Shown: positions 1-12,059 of the stretch, one piece after another
How positions within the stretch are numbered: the stretch's first letter is position 1
Layout: every line of letters begins with the position of its first letter
DNA from: Melieria omissa
Lineage: Eukaryota; Arthropoda; Insecta; Diptera; Ulidiidae
Assembly (NCBI GenBank): GCA_963971225.1
Contig: OZ020267.1
Span: 53,213,590-53,277,589, forward strand
Direction: 5' to 3'
DNA: 64,000 nucleotides
Notes under the pieces: generated by a model
Databases searched by the model: none
What the model saw: the letters and a program-made list of their open reading frames with translations, nothing else
What the model was told of the DNA's origin: nothing
Program-made: the position numbers and the translations under genes

Positions 1-2849
1 CTGATAGGAAAGGTGCCTCTATCCAACTAGTGAAAGTTCTACAAAATGTAAGGTTGACATCATTGGCATTCAGGAAATGTTATGCTCCAAGTGAGCAGAC
101 CGGGACATCGACTTTGTTTGGCTGGAATTTGTGGTCAGCAAGAGACTTCGCCTCAACGTCTCACGTCTCTCTCAGTTAACGAACGTCTGGATCTATCCGC
201 ATGAAACCTTAGAATCAGCCAAATTTGCACCTACATGGCGACGAAAGAGAAGGACTATTCGACCAAAGATGCCTAGGTGAATCTCGATTACGTACTTACT
301 ACTCAATGCAAAGGTCAGGCAACAAGTCGCATAGTTCAGCTTCCAAGTGACTACTTCGTACAACAATCTGAGGCTGTTCGATTTCGCCGCGGCACAAAAA
401 ACGGTGGTTAGTAACACCAGATTTCAGCACCTCGACATCCATAAGCCCACCTGGTTATCGCCCGATCAATTCACATTGTAAATTGTGATGTGCGCTCGTT
501 TCGAGGAACAAACATGGACTCCGACCTCAACCCTGTTGCCGCCAAAGTACGTATGTATGCGTACCAGATCACCTACGTCACCTATTAAAATACAAACGAT
601 CAAATATAATTTTTAATGAAGAGTCTTTTGAGAATTTCAAATACCCAACCTAACTTTCATAATATCCCCAAAAACTAAGGTTACAAAATCAGAATTATAG
701 AAAAAATCATCAATTCAAACAACGGTAAAATGTACTGAAAGCTCTTTTCATTTCAAACACGTACACCAAAAGCAGTTAAAGCACCTATTTCGAATTTGTT
801 CGAATATATCTTCAAAAGTCTTTTCAAAAACATTTCAATGTGACTTAACTCGGTTTGATAACAACAATTTCTTAAAAAGTAAAGCATCACAAACGCATTT
901 AGGCGGAAAATACAATCGTCATTGTTGTAGCTGCTCATGTCGTACAGCATCAACGAAAACAATCCATCAAGTCAAAGTTGTTGTTATAGTTGTTTTCTGA
1001 ACACGATCACTGACAACATGATCGGCAAGTTGGTGTCATAACACTTTTTATGGTAATTTTCTTTGTGTGGTGTGTTTTCTTTAAAAGGTCTATAACAATA
1101 AAATAAAGCAAGGTGGTGTGTTCTTTTAGCTCCTTTGACCAGTTTCTACCAATTGGGATAATAAAATTTGTGTTACATATTCTTCTTCGTACTACAAATT
1201 ATATGATTAGTTAGGCAAAATCATCTGCTATTTTTATTGGAAATTTTTTATTTATCATTATTCATCTGCTTGTAACAAGTTCTAACTAAGATTTCTTCTA
1301 CATGAAGCTTCCTTTCATCGGCGCTATGACTCTTGTTTTTGTTCTCATTTAACGACTTCCTCATTGAACTTTGCGTCCTGTAAAATGTTTAATCATTTGC
1401 CATTTCTAAAGATTTGCTCTGCTGCAACCACTTACAGCATAAACAGACCTGCAACAATAACGACAACAACAACAACACAAGTAAGTGTGAAATACAAGTA
1501 ACACGTTAAATGAAGTGTAAAACTACCTGCCGCTTCTGGAATTGGCAATGGCGATGCCTTCAAGAAGGTAAACAACAAAACACAAAATACGAAAAAATGA
1601 AACCACATTACAAAGGCATAAAAAATCAATTTCTCAATACAAGAGTGGAGGCTGCTTATCGGACGCTGGAATCGCAACGCTTTAGCGCGAAGTACGCACT
1701 CGCAATGCACGCGGCGCGATTGCATCGAATGGGGAGCACTCACACACACACACACACACAAACAAACACACAAAAGGCACACGTGAGTGCCAAGCGTGTA
1801 ACAAGCCGAACGGATGGACGCATCTCGTTTCGAATCGCGTTAAAAATCTGGTAGCTCAACTGTCAACGTTTGATGTACGGACCCTTTATCATTTTATCAC
1901 ATCTGCGAGCTGTTTGAGCTCGCACTTGCAGTGCGCAGCCGCGCAGCGTACAGAGCGGTGCGCGTAGTCGAACGAACGTGCGGCATCAGACCTAACAACA
2001 TGGGAGCCATTGAGTTGGCCAAGACCACAATAACTGCACAACGCGTTCCAAGTGATTCGCTCCACACTGGCGGCGGTAATGCAACCCCAGAACCCCTTCC
2101 AGCATCGGCTGATGCCTCACGTTGCTGGTTTCATTAATTGTGGTCGCTTAGGTTTCTTTGCTACCACAATCACAGCTTGGCTTGGACCGAATGTTATCTT
2201 AAAAACTGTGTTGTCGTCTTAATTATTGCGTTAATGAGTTTTCTGTTTACGGCGCGTTCAGCTTTTGAGCAACCCGTCTGCTGCGCATATCTCTGCCATC
2301 TTTCCATCTCGCCATCGATCGATCAGCGCCGCATCCATCCATCGAATCAACCAACCGGCCAACTCCATCCATCTCTTCAGCCATTCACGCACCGATCGTT
2401 GGATTGATTGCGGCCTCCGACTGCCGTTTGCTGACCGGCTCACGTGCTGGTCGGAGCGTTGTTGCGTCAGATAATCAAGATCGATAAAGCATATAGCGCG
2501 CAATGCTGCCGTATTATTAAATATCGTATCGAGATACGCATCTCATCTGCCAGCACAACAGATCCGCGAGCCATATAAATTATTGCACTGCCGTCATATT
2601 GTTTATTTTTGCTAATGATGTACGGAAAACTTGTAAGAATTTCAAAGTATGTAAAAATTCGCGCGATTGAATATAACGAACTGAGGAATTTTCTGTTTCG
2701 TGTTACGTGTTGAGATGGGAATGGTTTCGGTTAGGTTGCAGCGGCGGCATTAAGACTCCAAAGCTCCATAGTCCTTTCACATAATCATGTTTGGAACTTA
2801 TAGTATTTCATTTCGGGAGACTGAGTCCATTGTGTCGTGGCGTTAGTGC
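1..2849. other. Non-coding DNA, no gene recognised
   Basis: I see no recognisable coding exon or RNA gene here. The first 1.4 kb is AT-rich. A CA microsatellite with interspersed AAAC lies at about 1738-1776. A GC-richer stretch at about 1880-2500 carries overlapping ORFs in several frames with no recognisable domain, which I read as shadows of biased composition. It may be host regulatory or untranslated DNA, but nothing in the sequence proves that. Confidence 0.5.
1738..1776. repeat. CA microsatellite
   Basis: An uninterrupted run of CA dinucleotides passes into AAAC-type units and back to CA. It creates artefactual Val/Cys-rich and Thr/His-rich ORFs on the two strands. Confidence 0.9.
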
Positions 2850-2853
2850 TTAA

Positions 2854-3895
2854 CCCTTCGTTATTTTGCTGCCATGTGGCAACTATGTTACTACTTTGCT
2901 ACTCTGTGGGTGTCTGAACCCACTACAGTTCCAAGAATACATATTTTTTTTGGTCCTTAGAATAGTTTGAAGTTTTAGAAAAAATACAAAATTAATAAAC
3001 TGAATATTTAAGTTTAACTCTTTCGACCCCAAAGTTGTCTGAGAGCAACTTCACCTATTTGTCATCTTATAGCAAAAGCTACGATTGATTTATGGGTTTA
3101 ATTTAAGTAGGCATCAACAAATTTATATTTTTTGAAGTGAATTTAAAGCAAATTACAAAAATTTTACTGTTATCCCCAAAATAATTTCCAATACTTTGCA
3201 GCGATATCAGGGAAAGTTTGTGTTCTAATTGAAGTCTACGAATTGGGCGCGTTTGATCAAAACCTTGTTTCTTTAATAACGGTTAAATAAACTCAAAAAG
3301 TGATAATTTTGTATTTTTCCATAAAAATTAGATAATTTTTCTGTAATTAAAAATTATTGATACAAAATTTATTTAACCCGTTTTAAGCTAAAACTGTTCA
3401 AAAGTAAACAAGCTCTAGAACTCTAACAAAGAGGTGTGGCGACTTCAAACACACTTCTTAGGTGTTTCATGATTTAAATACCAAAAAGTGATATCGAGAC
3501 ACAGGAAAATTTCGGAGTCGAAAGGGTTAAAGAAGAGAAGTATACAAGTTTTCTCAATTGTTATATCTTTACGTAGTAAAGAAATAAGAAACACATAAAA
3601 ATAAGGAAAGGTTTTAATTTTACTTTTTATTTCAATTCAGATAAATTTTTTAAATAATTTTAGCTGAAGTAAATGAAGAAATAGTAAATTTTTAATTCTG
3701 CGTATTAAAATTTAATGTTTGATTATTACCGCCAAAACGATATGGTTGCTATCATATGACAACATTCTAAAAAACAGGGTCCGGTAAAAATATTAAAAAA
3801 AAAAATCATGGAATGCTGTTGTTATAACCACACAGAAGACTAAAGGAAAAATGTAAAATTCTAACTTTTCCCAGTAAATCTCTGTACCGAAAGGG
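2854..3895. mobile_element. Possible older TTAA-type element with a younger one nested inside
   Basis: On the left, TTAA (2850-2853) is followed by CCCTTCGTTATTTTGCTGCC. On the right, GTACCGAAAGGG precedes GTAAAG, so the inverted ends agree only over about CCCTT(T)CGKTA. A second weak inverted similarity lies further in (CATGTGGCAACTATG near 2872 against the complement of the stretch near 3745). If real, it is a decayed piggyBac-like MITE of about 530 bp into which the 509-bp element at 3018-3526 inserted. The right TTAA is mutated, so the call is tentative. Confidence 0.25.
3018..3526. mobile_element. TTAA-flanked piggyBac-like MITE, family A, copy 1
   Basis: The element is bounded by TTAA on both sides (3014-3017 and 3527-3530). 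Its ends are inverted: CTCTTTCGACCCCAAAG on the left and, read inward from the right, CCCTTTCGACTCCGAAA. It is 509 bp long, AT-rich and has no ORF. TTAA target duplication is the hallmark of piggyBac transposition. A diverged copy lies in reverse orientation near 42690-43123, sharing long internal stretches such as the one around GGGCGCGTTTGATCAAAACC, so this is a dispersed repeat rather than a chance palindrome. Confidence 0.75.
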
Positions 3896-3896
3896 T

Positions 3897-4709
3897 AAAG
3901 GTGTTCCACTTAAAGTGCACGAATCAATTTAAAAATAAAGCACACACATTTAAAACTAATGTTTTAATTAAGTACAGAAAACAATAAACAGCGAATGGGC
4001 TTTGATTTTCTTCATATCAATTTCTGTATAATTAATTTTTAAAAAGATGTGTCCTTGAGTAATTCTTTGCAGTATATTCATATAAACCAAAGACACAAGA
4101 CAAGACCCCAAAAGCAGAAATTGCACCATCTTGGTGGTCAGTTGACATCAAAACTTCAGGAGATAATTTGATCTGGAAATCGTTGTTTCAATAAATCGAA
4201 TTAGTTATTTCACAATGGCAAAGCGTTCTTCATCAGTGTAGCGCTGTTTTTTTAATAATCGACAGTCGTAAACCACAGCTGTCAAATTTTATATCTGCCA
4301 CTTGAACAGAAAACATTTCACATAAATTTAATCTTCACATCTTGACACTTTTATTAAAAAACCATAAAGTTGCAATAAAACCATAAATTTATGAAACTTT
4401 TACTACAAGTTAAACCAACTAAGAAGTGATAATATACATTGTTTTCCTACTTAGCGTTTCCCTAAAGTATTATTCTGCGTTTTTTTTCATATGTTCTGTG
4501 GTTTCTTTTCTATCAAGTTTTATAGGAAGTTTGTAAGCTTATTGCCTACAAGACATTTCGCTATTGTTGTAACTATAAACACTCTTGAACACCGAAATGA
4601 CACAATGAGCCGACAACTAAAATGAAGAGCCCTAATTATACTTCGATAGTGAAATAAAAGCCACCTTTGCTATTTTATAGTTTTTTCTTTAGAGGTTATG
4701 CCTACGTTT
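3897..4709. other. AT-rich non-coding stretch
   Basis: No ORF, repeat with clear ends or RNA gene is visible. Short A/T runs dominate. Confidence 0.5.
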
Positions 4710-4713
4710 TTAA

Positions 4714-5980
4714 CACTAGGATGAGCGACTACTTTGGAGGCGCCAAGTGGAGCAACTGGGCCTCGCGAGGCCTATAAGCGATGATTAGCTGTTCCTACGA
4801 CTTTCGCTCAGTTAGGTGTGGCATAGACAGCTGATATTGGGCACACGTACTCTATGATAGTATAGCTATGTGTCGATGTAATTATTAGGGGATTTTCTTA
4901 AGAGAGTGGGGGTTGAGGTCCCCTTAAATGTAAAAATGCTATTTGTATATGGCACAACATTTATTTGCCATGTGAGGAGTGACCAGCTGGGACATTAAAA
5001 GCTTTAGGTATTTACGACGTTTATCGGTTTTGAGTGATCGTTTTAATGAATCGTGAACAATAAATGATGCCAGGTCAGAAATATCTATTATGTTATAAAA
5101 TATGGCAACTGGCCAACGGTTTGTGCCACGCTTACAAGAGTAGCTACTGAACATCTCTGACGCTGCTTCATCAGGCGGTATATAATCTTCATCGGCGTCA
5201 TTGCTATAACTATAGGAATCGTCTTCCTCATCCTCAAAGTTTTCACTTGCAAAAAACCCGGCGCGTCTGTCCTCAGTGAGCTGCTGCCAGTCTGTTGGCA
5301 GCCTACGAAACCGACGGCACCTATTTAAGACCATCCCACACTTCATCGCTTATTCCTGACATTTTAAGTAGTTCAAACCAAGAAAAGCGGAAAGCACAAG
5401 GAAACGCAGTATAAATACAAACTCGACTACGCGATCAATGCAAAACATTTCGAATAGCCTACTTGTTCACCTGACCAAAAGCTTATAAGAAGCGAAATTT
5501 CTTACGGTAAATAACAGCTTAACATATACATAATGTGGCACACAGGATTTCACACATATCTTTTGGGCCTAACATTATTCGAAGGAACATTTTCCAGCCG
5601 CATTTTTTGTAACAAACAGATATAATTACGAAATTTTTAACCCCCCTTGCGTGCGCCACCGCACACATACATTGTAAAAAAGTTACCAAACATAGTTGCT
5701 CGTGTTTGAATAATTTTTGTTTAACGGCTTACGTACATTTGTCATATATTTACGAACGTGCATTACCAGGCCCAGTTGCTCCACTTAGCGCCTTCAAACA
5801 TTAAGTGCTAATGTTTTTTCTACAAAATCGATGCAACTAAACTTTTGTTGTTTTCGTTTCGTTTAGAAAACATTAGCGGTAGTTGGCATAAAATATTTCA
5901 GCGATCAGAGCTAAGTAACAAATTTGGCGACTGCTCAAAGTCAAAATGGACCTGGAAAAGCCCAGTTGCACATCCTAGTG
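4714..5980 (-). mobile_element. Internally deleted piggyBac-family transposon with TTAA target sites
   Basis: The element is 1267 bp and flanked by TTAA at 4710-4713 and 5981-5984. Its terminal inverted repeats are perfect over 10 bp (CACTAGGATG at 4714-4723, complement at 5971-5980). A longer subterminal inverted repeat, 25 bp with one mismatch, lies at about 4739-4764 and 5768-5792 around the core GGAGCAACTGGGCC; part of it (CCCAGTTGC) recurs next to the right tip. Short tips plus an internal inverted repeat at unequal distances is the known piggyBac architecture. Full-length piggyBac elements are usually around 2.5 kb, and the coding region here (minus strand) is cut down to 135 codons. 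The copy is non-autonomous, but its ends look complete enough to be recognised by a related transposase. Confidence 0.9.
4939..5346 (-). pseudogene. piggyBac transposase remnant: acidic N-terminus joined to C-terminal part
   Basis: This is an open frame of 135 codons inside the TTAA-flanked element. Residues about 35-65 form an acidic, Ser/Tyr-rich stretch (EDEEDDSYSYSNDADEDYI), typical of the N-terminal region of piggyBac transposases. Residues about 68-128 contain YSCKRGTNRWPVAIFYNIID and later QLVTPHM, which match the conserved block after the last catalytic aspartate in the piggyBac (DDE_Tnp_1_7) family. The whole DDD core that should lie between is absent, so the protein cannot be a working transposase. 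The C-terminal cysteine-rich tail is also cut short. The frame is nevertheless uninterrupted, so a short peptide could be made if transcribed. Identification rests on motif recognition, not alignment. Confidence 0.75.
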
Positions 5981-5984
5981 TTAA

Positions 5985-6353
5985 CTAAATCTTCAAACAT
6001 ATCTTGTTTTTCTTTTTGCTTGTTTTTTTTTTACTGTACGGACATTTGGAAACAGTATTTTAAAAAATGTGTTTGGAATTCAAGCAAAGTCTTTGAACCT
6101 TGAACATTATCCTGAGAACTTATAATTTTCACTAGATGAATGGGCATGAAAAATATGTCAAATATAAATGTAAATATGCCACATTAATGCAAGCAATAGT
6201 GGAAGCTAATTTTGTTAAGCCTCTTTCAGCAATCAGTGGCATAATCAATCAATCAAATCAATCAGTCAGCATAAAGTTATGCGTGTTTCAAATAAGACAG
6301 TTAGTCCCAGTAGTCGCGAAAGGGTTAAAAATTGCGTTATGTTTTTATGTGAT
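5985..6353. other. AT-rich non-coding stretch
   Basis: A 105-codon plus-strand ORF begins at 6136 but has no recognisable motif and overlaps repeats at its 3' end. I do not regard it as a gene. Confidence 0.5.
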
Positions 6354-6900
6354 TTTAGAAAAAACAAAAAAATTCAGAGACTTGAAACTAATATTTGACT
6401 GTAAGAAGAACTTTGACAATGGAAATATTTCACCATTCGAGCTCGTCATATAGAATTGTTCGAGGACAAATGCCAACAACTGACGGTCCGTCCGTCCGAA
6501 TACGACACTTTTCGGCAGAGCATTTCATGACTAATGTTTTTAGAAAAATCAAGAGAATTCAGAGACTTGAAACAAATACTTGACTAAACTAAAAATTTTG
6601 AAAATAGGAATACAGTACTTTTCACTTAAAGCGAACTTCGAGGGACCGGGCAAAATGGTTCGTTTTAACCGAAAGTTCGCTTTAAAAGGGGTCCGTAATA
6701 AGCGAAAAGATAGAGCGCGTACTTTTGAAATTGGTTCGTTTTAAGCGGAAAATCGTTTTAAACGGGTTCGTTATAAGCGAAAAGCACTGTATTTCACCAT
6801 TCGATCTCGTCATACAGAACTTTTCGAAAACAAATGCCAACAAATGACTGTCCGTCCGTCCGAACACGACACTTGCGGCAGAGTATTTCAAGACTCATGC
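6354..6900. repeat. Tandem duplication of about 180 bp, second unit split by a MITE
   Basis: Unit 1 runs from about 6354 to 6533. Unit 2 restarts at about 6534 (AATTCAGAGACTTGAAAC in both) and continues after the inserted MITE from 6790 (TTTCACCATTCG, then TCCGTCCGTCCGAA in both) to about 6900. The units differ by scattered substitutions, so the duplication is not recent. Confidence 0.8.
6614..6789. mobile_element. pogo/Tigger-like MITE with TA target duplication
   Basis: A 176-bp element begins CAGTACTTTTCACTTAAAGC and, read inward from the right end, CAGTGCTTTTCGCTTATAAC. It is flanked by TA at 6612-6613 and 6790-6791. The CAGT tip, the TA duplication and the interior full of CGAAC/TTCGTTTTAA motifs are typical of pogo-type Tc1/mariner MITEs. 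Unit 1 of the surrounding duplication has a single TA at the same place (6426-6427), which is an internal empty site. Confidence 0.8.
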
Positions 6901-9662
6901 TTGGACTTAGCTGAATGCTTACAAATCCATCTTCATCGGAAAAAGTCGGACGTGATCACGAGGGTCTCGCACTCCCTTAGCTTTCGATTCCCTTCCTCAC
7001 TGAAAGAAAAAATTGTTCGAGCATTACTATGGGTCTTCTAGCCTCTGAAAGATGTTGCTAGACACAAGTCCCAGACTAATCAAACCTAACTATGCATGTT
7101 TTAAGCCTCTTCTTAAAAGTCTCTTCTTGGCTCATAAAAAAACTACTCTTCTAAACGAATGTTCCAATATATTTCAATGGATCCACTCTACATAAACCCT
7201 ATATGATCTAAATGTGGAGTTACCAGATGATCGTACATCATTTTTCATTCAAAATGAAAATCATATATTCTTATTTTAACCCCAGATGTCAGAAACATAC
7301 ATAACATACCGATGCAGTCAAATTGTAACCAATTTTCTTAAAAACTATTTGTGTTGCCGTTTTCCACCTCATTCCATCTAAGCAGCAAGTTTATTTTCAA
7401 AAATCATAAAAATATTTACGAAAACACGAACAAGAACAACAAACATTGCATAGGGCACAATTTTTGAACAGAAGTCAAAACAAGAAGTCGTGATTGCACA
7501 ACTCATAACTCACCGCATCTAAGTGCTGATGACACTACACACAACAGTCGAGTGCGCATCCTTCGAATGCGGCGGCAGCCACTCGCCGTTCCCAATGCTG
7601 CACGCATTCAGCGCAGAGGCCGCAACGAGCGGCAGTGCACGTAATTTCGCGCAAAAAAAGCCGAAGGAGTCGAGGAGACGATGCACGCGGCAAACGAATG
7701 AGTGAAGAGAAATGCGCATTTTCACACTTTTGCACACGTATTGTTTAATTAAAAACGACTGCACGTTTACGCGAGTCGCGGCCGCTGAGTGTTGTTGCTA
7801 CATACAGAATGCTGCGGCGCGCGCGTTGCGCATCAACACACCGTAAAATCGTCATCGTCATAATCATCAGCGGTGGCAGCAATGGCAGCAACAAGAGCCA
7901 ACAACAACAAGAATAGAAGCAACAGCAGCCGTGTTGTTTGTGCGCTGTGTGGTTGGAGGCGCACTTGCCGCGTCCAATGCTGCACAGTGGTCTGTGAGTG
8001 GACAAAAATAAGATATTTCTGGCGCCAAATTTAACAACAGTTGCAAAAATATTGCAATGAAGCAAGTAAATTTTTATTTAATTAATTTATAAACTTTTTT
8101 AATTTCATTAAACTAAAACAAACTCCAAGTTTTTTGTCCGCTCTTTGTGTGAAGACAGAACACTGTGCGCTGCTTTGTATTTCAAGTGGACTACTACTCG
8201 CGGTTGTTGTTGTTGTTGCATCGGTTGTGTTGGATATTGTTAGTATTGCTGTTGCTGTTGTTGTGCTGCTGTGCGCTGTGATTGCGAGTGATTAAATTGC
8301 TCTAAAAAAATTTACGAAATTATTTTCGCTTATAATTCGCGAATCATGTTGCATTGTTGTCACATTTGACCACATCTTGGCACTGCAATGCGCTGTGCGT
8401 TGCTGCCGTTGACTGCTGGCTGCCATTTGGCTTCCGTTGCGGCCGTCGGTGATTGTTGCCACCGCGTGATGCTGCACATTTATGCGATTATTTGTATTTG
8501 CTGTTTATATCCTTCTAGCTCGTGTCGCTGTCGGGTTGCTGTTGTTGCTGCTGCTGCTGTTCACTTAACAATGACAATTGTGGGCCTGATTATTTTGACT
8601 TGATAACGAGCTGCGCCGACAACAAGCCATACCGAGCGACACAACCACACAACCACACACACACCTCATGCTCATTGCCATCACAACAGCATCAACAACC
8701 ACAAACACCAGTGCCAACAGTTACGAGTATTGTTGCTGTTGTGCTGTGCGTTGTTCTTGACACAGTCGCTACAAAACGTCGCTGAAAAGCCGTCAAGTCA
8801 TGGTGTGAGTCAGCCATAATCAATTTTGCATCCTTTGTGGCCAAACTCTGTAGTGGCAACGAAACGTGCTGTGATTGTTGTTGTCGTTCGTACGTTCGTT
8901 TGCTAGCGATTTGTTGCAATGCAAATTAACATTGTTGTTGCAATTATTTTCGGCTCGAAAGTGAAAATTGCTAAAATGCAGAGAGATGCGGCCGATCACA
9001 GCCTTGTTGCCTAATTACATTCGAGCAATTTGTGGAAGAGTGCCCGACGTGGCTATTGAACTGGGGGTACGAGTGCAGTTGGCATCTATGAGATATATTT
9101 CAAGATTGGCAACTCGTTCAATAGTCGCGAGTGAAGGTGTGCTTTATTCGGCACTTTGAGAGCCGTAAAGCAGATGAAATAAAAGCTTTGAGACTACAAT
9201 AGTGAATTTCAAACTTGCTACGCTCAGAATGATTTCACTGCCTGTCAAACGAACTGAGTCTCCGGAAGAATGTATAACAAAGTTTTTTCATAGATGAGAT
9301 CTTCGTTATCTAATGAGCCATCAGTTGTTTTCACTTGTGGCGCACGAAGGACTTCATTTGAAAGGCGATTCTGTACACAAATTTTGAGCCCAATAACAGT
9401 TCAAACTATATGTGGCACCCGAAATGCTTGCAAGATGGAAATGGATGCTAATATCTAATCGATTCTGCTCGAGTCAAAATTCGCACTCACAATCCTCAAC
9501 AATGATCGTTTTTCGCTTATTTACTTCGACAACAAAACAACAAAATTTACATCTAAACCTAAAGATCACTTTCCAAGATGAACCAATGCACGGTGGATAC
9601 AAATATACCATTGGTTGTAAAAGAATAAAAAAATTTGATGTGATGTGAAGTCATCTGATGTT
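6901..9662. other. Non-coding DNA with a GC-richer, trinucleotide-repeat-rich island
   Basis: From about 7500 to 8960 the DNA is GC-richer and rich in CAA/CAG/TTG/TGC runs (for example near 7880-7930, 8205-8265 and 8530-8560), like untranslated or regulatory DNA of flies. ORFs occur in several overlapping frames on both strands and encode only Cys, Gln, Asn or Thr runs, so none is supported as a gene. I see nothing definable in 6901-7500 or 8960-9660. Confidence 0.5.
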
Positions 9663-10319
9663 ATTTGATTTGATTTGATTTGATTTGATTTGATTTGATT
9701 TGATTTGATTTGATTTGATTTGATTTGATTTGATTTGATTTGATTTGATTTGATTTGATTTGATTTGATTTGATTTGATTTGATTTGATTTGATTTGATT
9801 TGATTTGATTTGATTTGATTTGATTTGATTTGATTTGATTTGATTTGATTTGATTTGATTTGATTTGATTTGATTTGATTTGATTTGATTTGATTTGATT
9901 TGATTTGATTTGATTTGATTTGATTTGATTTGATTTGATTTGATTTGATTTGATTTGATTTGATTTGATTTGATTTGATTTGATTTGATTTGATTTGATT
10001 TGATTTGATTTGATTTGATTTGATTTGATTTGATTTGATTTGATTTGATTTGATTTGATTTGATTTGATTTGATTTGATTTGATTTGATTTGATTTGATT
10101 TGATTTGATTTGATTTGATTTGATTTGATTTGATTTGATTTGATTTGATTTGATTTGATTTGATTTGATTTGATTTGATTTGATTTGATTTGATTTGATT
10201 TGATTTGATTTGATTTGATTTGATTTGATTTGATTTGATTTGATTTGATTTGATTTGATTTGATTTGATTTGATTTGATTTGATTTGATTTGATTTGATT
10301 TGATTTGATTTGATTTGAT
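9663..10319. repeat. Perfect (ATTTG)n pentanucleotide array, about 131 units
   Basis: 657 bp of ATTTG repeats without a visible interruption. The complementary strand reads as a repeating Lys-Ser-Asn-Gln-Ile ORF, because three 5-bp units make five codons. That ORF is an artefact of the repeat and not a protein gene. Confidence 0.97.
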
Positions 10320-10412
10320 GTGATGTGATGTGATGTGATGGGATGTGATGTGGTGTGATGTGATGTGATGTGATGTGATGTGATATGATGTGATGTGATG
10401 TGAAGGGATGTG
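10320..10412. repeat. (TGATG)n array abutting the ATTTG array, imperfect
   Basis: The period stays 5 bp but the unit changes from TTGAT to GTGAT at about 10320. This part carries point changes (GGATG, TGGTG, TGATA, TGAAG), in contrast to the flawless neighbour. Confidence 0.9.
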
Positions 10413-12059
10413 TTTGGCTTCTGATGATCTTGAAAGCAAATAAATACCAACCAAACCAACCAAATCTCCTTCTGGGTGCTAAAAGCCCGCACTGCCCAAA
10501 ATGTATAAACCCTCACAGCGTATTGTAACGTGTAAAAACTATCACAAAAGCCCAAAGAAAAAACAAACACGAAAATGATTGAAGAAGTAATCCTAATCCA
10601 CTATTTAAGCTTTTTTGTTGAATTTTGCCAGTGTCTGCCAGTGTTGCCGTCTCTTTAGTTGTTGGCTCCAAAAAAGGAAGCTTTCCTAGATGAAAAACGC
10701 GACATTTTCATGCAAAAGGACAACAAATCACCACAAAGAGCATTTTTTGTTTGTTACTGACTATTCTCGCCATGCACTCGATTTTCTAAGAATCACTGAC
10801 ATCTTGGCCCCAGCGAACACCAGACACGCCAACAGCAACAACAACGGCAACAGCGACAGCGACGGCAACAGTAACAATAACAGCAACAAATTTCAGCTTC
10901 CGGTGGTGCTAACAGCAAAACATTTACTTACATTTGCATGTAATATGCAAACTAACCGAGATAACTGTAAAGATAAAAAGCGCTTTGCTGTTAAGTGCCA
11001 TAAACTACGAACAAATCAGGGGCCGGCTGCAGGGAGCACGTGAAGATGTCCAGCCGGATGACAATGTTAATGCGATTTATGAACTCGCGCCGAAAGGCAA
11101 AACAGCGCAGCGCGCAGACCAAACTCGGACCGAGGTCCCGTCTTCAGAAATCATCGCACTCAATTACATGTCAGCGGTGCCGGAGCGATGCACGAAATGG
11201 AAAACGTGCGGTGCCCCGTGCAATGTCGGCAGCGCGGGGGAACGGCCCAACTGCACAGAGTTCAAACGCTGATGGAGACCACAAGCGTGGCGCGTCCGTG
11301 TGTGTGGCATAAAGCATAAAGCCATCACTAACAAAGCGGAGCGAATTCGTTGCCAACAGTTCACCAACTCCGACTCCAACTCCAGCTCCACCACCACAAC
11401 CAACAACACAAAACAACTCCGGAGGAGCGGAAAACTGATGGTCTCTTGATTTTTCGTTTATTTTACGCTGCTGCGTTTCCTGTCAACGCAATCATGGCAC
11501 GTTGTTAAATGATCTTTGTTGCACGGCCTGTCTGGTCCGGTCCGGTCGCTGCGCATAGACGCAATGCGGCACACAAGCGACGCACTTTCGTTGGCCGTTG
11601 CTGTCGTCGTCGCGTTCGTGGTCGTTGTCTGCTCCGTCGTGGACACTTTGAATGCAAAAGTGAAGTTTTCAAAATTGAAAAATGATGCCCTGAGCAAAAA
11701 TGTTAAATGCTGTGTGCGGGAAATGTTGTGTGTTCGGCACAAAATGTACGCAAACTTAGTGCAAATAACATTTGAAAAATACGCTGACACTCGTTTGTCT
11801 TGGACTCTCTTTGCACACACAGCACAAATAATAGTAATGGTTCCAAATTTAACCACACAACAAAACAAAAATGAGTTGAACATATTTTAAGTGGGTCCTG
11901 AGTGAAGTGTTTATACCCTACCAACTGGCTGGATTCAGGCTACAGCCAGGAAGAAGAATGGGAAATTGTCCAATTGGCCTTGAACAATTTATGTTTTAGG
12001 ACTTCAAGTGATTCAGCGCAACATCTATTGGGAGCTTTGAGGAGCAGACAATTTCACAA
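10413..12059. other. Non-coding DNA, GC-richer at 10.8-11.7 kb
   Basis: Overlapping ORFs on both strands (for example 10690-11043 plus and 11458-11883 minus) encode low-complexity or unrecognisable sequence. The stretch has AAC/CAG runs and may be host regulatory DNA. No exon can be supported. Confidence 0.45.

Noticed and set aside
9566..10570. Two long minus-strand ORFs of repeating Lys-Ser-Asn-Gln-Ile
   Set aside because: They are the translation of the pentanucleotide array; any frame is open because the unit contains no stop on that strand.
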